A DNA stretch of 64,000 bases, from contig CALUKE010000004.1 in NCBI GenBank assembly GCA_944321165.1, positions 186,001 through 250,000 on the forward strand, in the 5' to 3' direction. Below, in pieces: positions 38,918-46,287 of this stretch; positions within the stretch are counted from its first letter, which is position 1; each line of letters begins with the position of its first letter. Made by a program: the position numbers and the translations under genes. This DNA is from an uncultured Odoribacter sp. (GTDB taxonomy: Bacteria; Bacteroidota; Bacteroidia; Bacteroidales; Marinifilaceae). The notes under the pieces were generated by a model that did not search any database, was not told the origin of the DNA, and saw nothing but the letters and a program-made list of their open reading frames with translations.

Positions 38918-39001
38918 ATTATAGATTTTACGTTAATACTTAATAGATGATTGTTAAAATAAATTCAAAACAACTTCTGCAATTTCTATTTTTGATATAC
39001 T

Positions 39002-39067
39002 TCATAAGAAAAGAAAGTTTCTTTTGAAAACCTTTCTATATAAAGCTCTCAAAAAAACAGACTTCAT
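39002..39067 (-). pseudogene. Possible remnant: 21-codon N-terminal fragment in a 224-bp gap of the operon
   Basis: The short open frame begins MKSVFLRALYRKVFKR and stops after 21 codons. It resembles the basic, amphipathic N termini of polysaccharide transferases, so it may be what is left of a deleted gene. The rest of the gap (38918-39141) contains a 17-nt palindrome (AAAAGAAAGTTTCTTTT) and no other recognisable signal. This is weak evidence. Confidence 0.2.
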
Positions 39068-39141
39068 TTTTAAAATTTATTAGTATGGGTTACGTAAATA
39101 TACATTATATTTTTTGAGGGGGACACTTATAGTTTGTCATT

Positions 39142-39801
39142 CTAACTATTAAAAGGTATAGCTAACACCTTTTCTTTAAAACGATAAAAAATCGTAGTAT
39201 CATCACCAGTATTTTTATCTACAATCATACCAGCCTGTATTGTGTTTCGATTCCCAATTGTAATATTCGGAACAGTTGTAGATTTAACTCCCCAAAAATT
39301 ATCATTCCCGACTTTTGTATGCCCACAAATAATTGACGTCGAAAAAAAATTACAATCACCAATAATAGAATCATGGCTTATAATAGTCTGTGACGTTAAT
39401 AAATTAAAATCACCTAATATTACATTTGGACCTACCATGACATAAGGACCTATCAAATTTCCAATACCAATTTTCACTGTTCGGGCAATAATAGCTGTAG
39501 GATGTATCAAATTCAAAAATTTACCGTTTCGCGCACAAATATCTTGTATCAGAAATCTTTTAGCCTTGGGATTACTAAATGCTAAGACAAAATAATCATT
39601 TTCTTCTATCACATAATCTTTCCACACACCTAAAAAAGGCTTCTCAAATTTATAATTATTCCAACCTTCTATACCAGACTCGTCAGTAGTAATATATCCT
39701 TTTATCACAAGTTCTGCATCTTTTCCCCAATCACTATCTTCAATATAAGATGTATATTCCGCCGCTACTGCCCCAGTTCCAAAAAATACAATATTTTTCA
39801 T
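39142..39801 (-). CDS. NeuD/PglD-like sugar acyltransferase
   Basis: A 219-residue protein with an N-terminal nucleotide-sugar-binding Rossmann-like part ('NIVFFGTGAVAAEYTSYIED') and a C-terminal left-handed beta-helix of hexapeptide repeats ('IIARTVKIGIGNLIGPYVMVGPNVILGDFNLL', 'GDCNFFSTSIICGHTKVGNDNFWGVKS'). The family transfers acetyl or other acyl groups to amino or hydroxy groups of nucleotide sugars. Its start codon overlaps the stop of the MBL hydrolase gene by 4 bp, which ties it to the acyl-building set. It is one of two candidates (with the GNAT protein) for placing the unusual acyl group on the dTDP-amino sugar. Confidence 0.87.
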   Translation of the reverse strand: MKNIVFFGTGAVAAEYTSYIEDSDWGKDAELVIKGYITTDESGIEGWNNYKFEKPFLGVWKDYVIEENDYFVLAFSNPKAKRFLIQDICARNGKFLNLIHPTAIIARTVKIGIGNLIGPYVMVGPNVILGDFNLLTSQTIISHDSIIGDCNFFSTSIICGHTKVGNDNFWGVKSTTVPNITIGNRNTIQAGMIVDKNTGDDTTIFYRFKEKVLAIPFNS

Positions 39802-40439
39802 TTTTCCATCATTTTCTTTAAATCGTAATTATCCAAATTAAACATTTCTCCATGGCCAGCACAAACTATATATTTTTTCCCTTTCAACCTCTCATATTGA
39901 TTCATCGATAATACTAATGCCTCTTTTGACCCGGAATACAATTTAGTAACAGTCTTTATGTCACGTATCAATGTATCACCTGTAAACAACCATTGCCCTA
40001 TAATAAAACTAATACTGGCATTCGTATGCCCATTAGAAGGAAATAATAAGATGCTATATCCTCCCCATGAAAATATTGTATTAGGAGCAGATACTTCCAA
40101 TGCCAATTCACCATGCACAACAAATCCTTTTTGGTCTTGAAACATTGATAAATTTCGTTTGGCACTTTGAATATATTCAAAGCAAAGAGAGGAACAAATC
40201 AACTTAGCACGATATTTATTGATAAAAAAGTTGCACCCAGCAATATGGTCAAAATGTTCATGCGTCAAAATTATATATTCAGGTGATAATTTCTCTCCGT
40301 ATAGCCAAGCTTCTATCTCAGAACAATCTCCACTTCCAGGATCAACTAAAAGACATCTATCACTTTCTGTTTTATCAAACAGAACATAGCAATTCGAAGA
40401 TATGGGTTGATTAATAAATCTATGTAGTTGCAATGCCAT
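39798..40439 (-). CDS. MBL-fold metallohydrolase (glyoxalase II / thioesterase-like)
   Basis: A 213-residue metallo-beta-lactamase-fold hydrolase. The metal-binding motif HxHxDH is 'LTHEHFDHIAGC'; 'SNGHTNASISFIIGQWLFTGDTL' supplies the later His and Asp ligands and 'VCAGHGEMF' the last His. Members often hydrolyse thioesters. Next to two carrier proteins and a ketosynthase it may release or proofread acyl-carrier thioesters; this is inference. It starts 2 bp after the SDR gene. Confidence 0.88.
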   Translation of the reverse strand: MALQLHRFINQPISSNCYVLFDKTESDRCLLVDPGSGDCSEIEAWLYGEKLSPEYIILTHEHFDHIAGCNFFINKYRAKLICSSLCFEYIQSAKRNLSMFQDQKGFVVHGELALEVSAPNTIFSWGGYSILLFPSNGHTNASISFIIGQWLFTGDTLIRDIKTVTKLYSGSKEALVLSMNQYERLKGKKYIVCAGHGEMFNLDNYDLKKMMEK

Positions 40440-40441
40440 TA

Positions 40442-41191
40442 TTACCCTGTTATATCCACCGTTCTTCCGCCATCAATCACTAATTGTTGTCCTGTTATCC
40501 ATCGTGCCTTTTCAGACAACAAGAAGTTCACACCGTCTGCAATATCCTGCGGATGACCGAATCCTAAGGGATAAGTAGCTTTCATACGTTCCTCCACTTC
40601 TTTATTGGCAAAAATATCCATTGTCATATCAGTAAAAACAGCGCCAGGTAAAATAGAATTAACCCGTACATTAGGGGCCAACTCTACAGCCATACTGCGC
40701 ATAAACGCGTCAAGCGCCCCTTTGGAAGAAGCATAAACATTAAATGCTTTCGCTCCTCGATTGCTGATATTGCTGGAAATATAAACAATACTACGAAGCC
40801 CTCCCTTGTTCCACTTTTTAGATGAAAGAACTTTAGTAATCAGCATCGCCGATACAACATTGGTATTAAATGTTTCTTGAATATTAATGAGAGACTGGCT
40901 CCGAAGTGGAAGCATCTTCATCAACCCTGCACAATGAACATACCCTTCTATTATTACTTCATTTTCCAAAAGAAAATGTTGCAAATGTTCTTCCAGCTTT
41001 TCGACCTGTACTAAATCTTCCTGCCAAACCAAACATTTATTGTGAAGGGAGCAAATATTCTTTACTTCATTCAGACGATCTAAATTGCGCCCATGAAGAA
41101 TGACTGGATAATTCTCTGACAAACTTATAGCTACAGATTTTCCTATACCTGAAGATGCTCCGGTAACCAATACATATTTTTCCATATCCAT
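40442..41191 (-). CDS. SDR oxidoreductase (3-oxoacyl-ACP reductase-like)
   Basis: A 249-residue short-chain dehydrogenase. 'VLVTGASSGIGKSVAISL' is the NAD(P)-binding motif, 'IVYISSNISNRGA' contains the catalytic Ser and 'NVYASSKGALDAF' the Y/K pair. 'ELAPNVRVNSILPGAVFTDMT' and the C-terminal 'ARWITGQQLVIDGGRTVDI' are FabG-like. It most likely reduces the beta-keto group formed by the KAS III-like protein. A fragment of a second SDR lies between this gene and the upstream ACP gene. Confidence 0.92.
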   Translation of the reverse strand: MDMEKYVLVTGASSGIGKSVAISLSENYPVILHGRNLDRLNEVKNICSLHNKCLVWQEDLVQVEKLEEHLQHFLLENEVIIEGYVHCAGLMKMLPLRSQSLINIQETFNTNVVSAMLITKVLSSKKWNKGGLRSIVYISSNISNRGAKAFNVYASSKGALDAFMRSMAVELAPNVRVNSILPGAVFTDMTMDIFANKEVEERMKATYPLGFGHPQDIADGVNFLLSEKARWITGQQLVIDGGRTVDITG

Positions 41192-41196
41192 AAAAT

Positions 41197-41247
41197 TTAT
41201 CGCGCTGTAAAGCCACCGTCCACACTCAACAACTGTCCTTCATTCTT
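41197..41247 (-). pseudogene. C-terminal remnant of a second SDR gene
   Basis: Directly after the ACP stop codon, in the same frame, the minus strand encodes KNEGQLLSVDGGFTAR followed by a stop. GQLLSVDGGFT is the characteristic end of FabG-type SDR proteins. No start or body of the gene remains. It indicates a deletion that removed most of an SDR gene between the ACP gene and the intact SDR gene. Confidence 0.65.
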
Positions 41248-41472
41248 TCAAGCTTTCTTTGATTCAATCAAACTCCACAATCCCGCTATGGTATTGGCTC
41301 CATTAATTTCTGCAGCATTTAGAACCACGCCATAGTTTTCATTAGCCATTGCAATAATAGACAATATCGTCAAAGAATCCCAAGCCTCGAAAGACTTCAA
41401 TTCATCAGCCTCATTCACTACATCTACCTCCAGCAATTCAGCTATTTGCTCCAAAAAATTTTCCATAATCAT
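41248..41472 (-). CDS. Acyl carrier protein (second of two)
   Basis: A 74-residue carrier protein. 'FEAWDSLTILSIIAMANENYGVVL' holds the phosphopantetheine attachment Ser in the D-S-L motif, followed by the typical helix III region ('NGANTIAGLWSLIES'). It lies directly against the KAS III-like gene. Two different ACPs in one operon suggest that each carries a different substrate, for example starter and extender. Confidence 0.92.
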   Translation of the reverse strand: MIMENFLEQIAELLEVDVVNEADELKSFEAWDSLTILSIIAMANENYGVVLNAAEINGANTIAGLWSLIESKKA

Positions 41473-42537
41473 TTAAAAGTTTATTGTTTGACAAAAATCT
41501 AATTTTCCCATTCTCAACAGAAGTGCAGCCCAAGTAAGTCCGACTCCAAAACCGGACAAGCAAAGTTGCATCTCTTGTTTCTCCAGTTTTTCTCCTATAT
41601 TAAATGTTATATTGGTTGGAATAGTTGCACCACTAGAATTACCAAAATTTTCCACAATGTTATTGGGCATTTTTTCCCGAGGAATTTCCAATTTATCTGC
41701 TAATTTCTGCAACATAAACCGATTGGGTTGATGGAACATATAATAATCCACTCTATTTTTTTCTACAGAGGCCCGCTCCAAAAGTTCATCTATCATAGGA
41801 GGAACTTCTACCTGAACGAAATTAAATACCTCATCACCTTTCATGACAAGATTGTCCAAACTACGGAAATTACCATTTATATCTTCATGCATTTCCGCCG
41901 TTTCAGATGTAGATGGTTGCCGAAAACCTCCGGCAGGTATCATCAATGCATCTGCACGACTACCATCCATCTTGATAGTCCCCCATATCGTACTATTTTC
42001 TTCAGTTCGTTCAACAATAGTAATGGAAGCACCGTCACCAATCAATGGATTGCTGTTACGATCTCGTTTGGAGACTTTACGACTCAACACATCGGCATTC
42101 AATAACACAACCTTACGAACAGTGGGTTGTTCAAGAAGCATAAAGGCTTGAATCAAACCTAACACAAAACCAGCGCAACCTTGGTTGATATCCATACAAA
42201 TCATATCTTGTTTCAGCCCCATCTTACCTTGAATAACGTTACTCGTCGGTGGCATGAAATAATCAGGCGATTGCGTCACCAAAATCAAAGCATCGATATC
42301 CTCACGTTTCAATTTTCCTTGCTGAAACAAATGTTCCAAACCGTGGCAACACAAATCAGATACACAAACGCCTTCATCAACAATGCGATGTTTGTTATAT
42401 CCCATAGCCATTTTCAACTTTAAAGATTTAGCCGTGGAAAAATTATAATTTCCCATTTCTTCTTCAAAATGGACTTCTCGGGAAGGCAACACCGTAAGTA
42501 TACCAGTAATCTTCTTATTTTTGAATAGTAAATCCAT
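41473..42537 (-). CDS. 3-oxoacyl-ACP synthase III (KAS III)-like protein
   Basis: A 354-residue thiolase-fold enzyme with the KAS III Cys-His-Asn triad: C121 in 'MDINQGCAGFVLGL', the His in 'YMFHQPNRFM' and the Asn in 'VENFGNSSGATIP'. 'DALILVTQSPDYFMPPTSNVIQ' is also typical. The enzyme should condense an acyl-thioester starter with a malonyl-type extender on an ACP. It is flanked by ACP genes on both sides, overlapping one by a base. Such a synthase in a polysaccharide operon implies local synthesis of a special acyl group rather than fatty-acid metabolism. Confidence 0.92.
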   Translation of the reverse strand: MDLLFKNKKITGILTVLPSREVHFEEEMGNYNFSTAKSLKLKMAMGYNKHRIVDEGVCVSDLCCHGLEHLFQQGKLKREDIDALILVTQSPDYFMPPTSNVIQGKMGLKQDMICMDINQGCAGFVLGLIQAFMLLEQPTVRKVVLLNADVLSRKVSKRDRNSNPLIGDGASITIVERTEENSTIWGTIKMDGSRADALMIPAGGFRQPSTSETAEMHEDINGNFRSLDNLVMKGDEVFNFVQVEVPPMIDELLERASVEKNRVDYYMFHQPNRFMLQKLADKLEIPREKMPNNIVENFGNSSGATIPTNITFNIGEKLEKQEMQLCLSGFGVGLTWAALLLRMGKLDFCQTINF

Positions 42538-42767
42538 TATTTCACTCCATTTTTTTGCAACAGACTGATAATATTATCTACCGAAGAAAAATTCTCAGGC
42601 AAAACATCTACGCCATCAATGGAAATGCCGAACTGAGAATCAAGTTCATTGACGAGATTAATCACATCAAATGAGTCAAGCATACCTTCTTCAATAAAAT
42701 TAACCGGTTCATTAAAATCAAACTCCGGACGTAATTCATTCAGAATTGCAATGATTTTTTCTTTCAT
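42537..42767 (-). CDS. Acyl carrier protein (first of two)
   Basis: A 76-residue carrier protein with the attachment Ser in 'EEGMLDSFDVINLVNELDSQFG', a form close to D-alanyl/aminoacyl carrier proteins (DltC-like). It overlaps the KAS III-like gene by one base and comes after the GNAT and AMP-ligase genes. It is the best candidate to be loaded by the DltA-like ligase. Confidence 0.92.
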   Translation of the reverse strand: MKEKIIAILNELRPEFDFNEPVNFIEEGMLDSFDVINLVNELDSQFGISIDGVDVLPENFSSVDNIISLLQKNGVK

Positions 42768-42812
42768 ACTTTTTGTCCTTATCTTAATATTTACAAAGAA
42801 TATAATTTAAAG

Positions 42813-43628
42813 TTAGCACTTTATAGCAGGTTTAACCAATACATAATCAAATAAATTTTCTGGATTAAAGCCATAGTGGCGATAACGTTTGATAGCATTT
42901 TCATTGTTGGCAATTACCCAAAACAGCTGACGTCTGGTAGCATGTCCAGCACGTAAAAATTCATTAAATAGTTTGGAACCGATTTTCTTATCTCGGCATT
43001 CTGGCAAAACGAACCAATAACGTAAATAAAGAGTCATACCGTTTACTTCAAAAATTATAAAACCGCAGATTTTACTACCTTCACGAAACACCAGTACACA
43101 CTGATTAGATATAAAATCCATTATTTCTTCATAACATGGTAATTGTTCAGACAGTGGATTGAAAAAAGAATGAAGTAAATCTAATATAGATTGGCAGTCA
43201 CTCTTTTCTGCAAAATCAACTCTCGTATCACTTAGTTCATCATATTCCACAATTCCTACACGACACATCCTATACAAAGTTTCATATTCGTTAAAACCAT
43301 GTTCAAGAAAGAGTCTTTTTAGATTTACAATCGTCTCATCACCGACAATATCTACCACAAGTTGCTTGGGAAACATGGGAAGAAAAATCTTCAGACTATC
43401 AGCTAAACATTCTTTGGTTGCAGTAATAAAAAACAAACTATTTACTGTATCTGTAAGATGAAGAAGAAAATGACACCCCCAAAAAGACATAGAGAATAAC
43501 TCCCCTTTTTGTATCCATATTGAATGTCTTTTCTTATCCAAAAAGAAATTAGTCAAATATCCCTTACGCAAAGAACGAATATCATTAACAAGGATATTTA
43601 TCTTCTCAAAAGAATCTACCTTATCCAT
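42813..43628 (-). CDS. GNAT-family N-acyltransferase
   Basis: With the start at 43628 the protein has 271 residues and overlaps the AMP-ligase gene by only 8 bp (ATG inside ...ATGGATAA). The longer open frame would overlap by 68 bp. The C-terminal 150 residues are a GNAT domain: 'VLVFREGSKICGFIIFEVNGMTLYLRYWFVLPECRDKKIGSKLFNEFL' contains the acyl-CoA/pantetheine-binding turn, followed by 'QLFWVIANNENAIKRYRHYGFNPE'. The N-terminal half is unassigned. Given its place beside ACP genes it may use an ACP- or CoA-bound acyl donor to acylate an amino sugar. Confidence 0.85.
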   Translation of the reverse strand: MDKVDSFEKINILVNDIRSLRKGYLTNFFLDKKRHSIWIQKGELFSMSFWGCHFLLHLTDTVNSLFFITATKECLADSLKIFLPMFPKQLVVDIVGDETIVNLKRLFLEHGFNEYETLYRMCRVGIVEYDELSDTRVDFAEKSDCQSILDLLHSFFNPLSEQLPCYEEIMDFISNQCVLVFREGSKICGFIIFEVNGMTLYLRYWFVLPECRDKKIGSKLFNEFLRAGHATRRQLFWVIANNENAIKRYRHYGFNPENLFDYVLVKPAIKC

Positions 43629-45141
43629 TGACTTGCTTATTATAGAACAAACGGTCAATCTTGCCATTTGTATTTCTCTGCAATTCATCTAAACGATGGT
43701 AAACAGTAGGTAACATGTATTTAGGTAACTCTTGCCCTATTCTTTTACGAAACTCTGCCGGAGAGATTTCTTCCGAAGACTCGTAAAACAAAGTTATTTC
43801 CTTTTTAGCAAAATTATAAACCACACAGCCGTTTTTCACCAATTTGAGTTTATTGATGATGATATGTTCTATCTCACCCAGTTCAGTACGGTATCCCATG
43901 TGTTTAATCAACGTATCTTTTCTACCTTTAAAAACAATCTCGCCTCTTTCGTTGATAGTAACAATATCCCCTGTTCGATAAATAATTTCCGGATAAGAAG
44001 AGTTTAACGGATTTTGAACAAAAGCAGCAGCAGTTTTTTCCGGGTTATTGTAATAACCCATTGCAAGGGACGTTCCCCGTACGCACAACTCACCTTCTGC
44101 ACCAAAACCTGTTATTCGTTCATTGCCCTCATCCAATATAAGAATATCCGTATTACGACAAGGAAAACCTATAGGAATTGGTTCGTCATCCTTAATTTCA
44201 CGATTTACGATAAAGTACGTACAATCAAGTGTAATCTCAATAGGACCATAAAGATTAGCGAACAATGTTTGAGGTAGCATTTTGTGCCAATAGTTAAACT
44301 GCTTAGTAGGGAAAACCTCACCAGCAAACCATACAGTTTTTAAAGCTGGCAAATGAATAGCAGAAAGCAAATCCATATTTGCAATATTTACCATAATAGT
44401 AGGTACCCAAAACAAGAAAGTAGCTTTATGCTCCTCCAAAAGTTTTAAGATAGAAGCTGGGAATGCAGACAGATGTTCTGGAATCACAACAATTGTGCTT
44501 GATTTTGCCATCAACATGCATAACTCAAAACTATATATATCAAACACTAACGGCGATAAAGATCCTATTACTTCATCGTCCGTGAAACTAAACGTATCTA
44601 AAGCCCATTCAGTAAAATCAAAGAAACTTTTATGATTGAGTACTACGCCTTTAGGAGTTCCTGTTGAGCCGGATGTATTAATGATACACAAGGGATCGGT
44701 ATCAATCAAACTACCAAGATTAGCTAAAATTTCTGTTTGATTCACCACTTTAGTGAAATCCACTTCATCCAAATTTATGACCTGAATATCGGCAGGAAGT
44801 ACATCTGTTATATTTTTCAAATATTGATTATTAGTGATAATAGCGCCAGGGCAAATCAAATCTACAATATTTTTTAGACGCTCAGCAGGATACTTCACAT
44901 CCAGATTCATATAGAAATTTCCCGAATAAATAATTGCTAAATCTGCACAAACGCTCTCAATACTTTTATTCAAAAAAACAGCTACAGGTTTTTTAAAACA
45001 ATCAATAGTTGACGCAAGTACCAATGCATTTGTTCGGAGCTGGAGAAATGTAACAGATCGTTCACGATCAATCACAGCCTGCTTTTGAGGACATTTTTTA
45101 ACTGTATCTTCAAAATATTCTATTAAATTTATTTTCATCAT
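43621..45141 (-). CDS. AMP-forming ligase (D-alanine--carrier protein ligase DltA-like)
   Basis: A 506-residue adenylation enzyme. The P-loop motif is 'IINTSGSTGTPKGVVLNHKS', followed by 'FANLYGPIEITLDCTYF', 'IYRTGDIVTINERGEIVFKGRKDTLIKHMGYRTELGEIE' and the C-terminal catalytic Lys region 'RNTNGKIDRLFYN'. It should activate an amino or carboxylic acid as adenylate and load it onto the DltC-like ACP encoded downstream. DltB and DltD are absent, so it is not a D-alanylation system for teichoic acid. Confidence 0.93.
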   Translation of the reverse strand: MMKINLIEYFEDTVKKCPQKQAVIDRERSVTFLQLRTNALVLASTIDCFKKPVAVFLNKSIESVCADLAIIYSGNFYMNLDVKYPAERLKNIVDLICPGAIITNNQYLKNITDVLPADIQVINLDEVDFTKVVNQTEILANLGSLIDTDPLCIINTSGSTGTPKGVVLNHKSFFDFTEWALDTFSFTDDEVIGSLSPLVFDIYSFELCMLMAKSSTIVVIPEHLSAFPASILKLLEEHKATFLFWVPTIMVNIANMDLLSAIHLPALKTVWFAGEVFPTKQFNYWHKMLPQTLFANLYGPIEITLDCTYFIVNREIKDDEPIPIGFPCRNTDILILDEGNERITGFGAEGELCVRGTSLAMGYYNNPEKTAAAFVQNPLNSSYPEIIYRTGDIVTINERGEIVFKGRKDTLIKHMGYRTELGEIEHIIINKLKLVKNGCVVYNFAKKEITLFYESSEEISPAEFRKRIGQELPKYMLPTVYHRLDELQRNTNGKIDRLFYNKQVNG

Positions 45142-45168
45142 TCAGTTTTATTTTTATTAGATACGAAA

Positions 45169-46278
45169 TTAAACTATTTGCTCTATAACTTTTTCTATAT
45201 CAACATCATTCAAAGTATGATACATTGGCAAACAGATAACACTTTCTGCCATTTTTACTGCTTCTGGCAAATTATCCGGATGAGCACTCGCTAATCCTCT
45301 ATATGTACTGAAAGTACTGATTAAAGGATAAAAATAACGACGTCCAAGAACATTGTGCTCCTTCATCTTAAAATAGAGTTCATCACGCGTCATACCATAT
45401 TTCTCCGCATCCACAAAAATGGGAAAATAGGAATAATTGTGCTTTACACCCGGTATATCATCGAAGAAAGTAATTCCTTCAACATTGCGCAAAGCTTCGC
45501 GATATTTAATAGCAACCTGATGACGAGCTTCGATAGCCCTATCAACCTGCTTTAAATTCAACAACCCATACGCAGCACGAACTTCATCCATCTTACTGTT
45601 AATACCCGGAGCAACCACTTCTGTCTCTCCTGCAAATCCGAAATTTTTCAAATAATCGATTCGTTTCTTCGTCTGTTCGTCATGCATCACCAATGCTCCT
45701 CCTTCAATCGTATTATAAACCTTCGTCGCATGAAAACTAAGTGTGGACATATCACCAGCATTTAAAATACTTTTTCCGTTCACCTCGACACCAAAAGCAT
45801 GTGCTGCATCATAAATTACTTTTAAACCGTATTTATCGGCAATTTCCTGTATACGTTTCGTATCACAAGGTTTTCCATAAACATGTACCGGCATAATAGC
45901 CGTTGTTTTCGAAGTAATCGCTGCTTCTATTTTATCCGGATCTAAATTCCCTGTTGCTGGATCAATATCAACAAAGACAGGTTTGATCCCATTCCACCAG
46001 AGGGAATGGGTCGTTGCCACAAAACTATAAGGAGTTGTAATCACTTCCCCCGTGATTCGTAAGGCTTGCAAAGCAGTTATTAAAGGCAAAGTTCCATTAG
46101 TAAACAAGCTGATATAAGGAACTTTCAAATACTCACACAACGCCGCTTCAAGCCGACAATGAAATGAGCCATTATTGGTAATCCATTTGTTATTCCATAT
46201 CTCTTTAAGTAATTCATGAAATTCATCAAGATCTGGCAATAAAGGAGAGGTAACTGTAATCTGTTGATTGTTATTCAT
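45169..46278 (-). CDS. DegT/DnrJ/EryC1/StrS sugar aminotransferase
   Basis: A 369-residue PLP enzyme. PLP-binding residues are visible: 'YDAAHAFG' (Asp157 region) and the Schiff-base Lys186 in 'LSFHATKVYNTIEGGA'. 'TTPYSFVATTHSLWWNGIKPVFVDID' is typical. The usual substrate is a 4-keto or 3-keto nucleotide sugar. With RfbA and RfbB in the same operon the likely substrate is dTDP-4-keto-6-deoxyglucose, giving a dTDP-4-amino-4,6-dideoxyhexose; the WecF-like transferase suggests the galacto form. It is the second gene of the operon. Confidence 0.94.
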   Translation of the reverse strand: MNNNQQITVTSPLLPDLDEFHELLKEIWNNKWITNNGSFHCRLEAALCEYLKVPYISLFTNGTLPLITALQALRITGEVITTPYSFVATTHSLWWNGIKPVFVDIDPATGNLDPDKIEAAITSKTTAIMPVHVYGKPCDTKRIQEIADKYGLKVIYDAAHAFGVEVNGKSILNAGDMSTLSFHATKVYNTIEGGALVMHDEQTKKRIDYLKNFGFAGETEVVAPGINSKMDEVRAAYGLLNLKQVDRAIEARHQVAIKYREALRNVEGITFFDDIPGVKHNYSYFPIFVDAEKYGMTRDELYFKMKEHNVLGRRYFYPLISTFSTYRGLASAHPDNLPEAVKMAESVICLPMYHTLNDVDIEKVIEQIV

Positions 46279-46287
46279 AATTACAAA

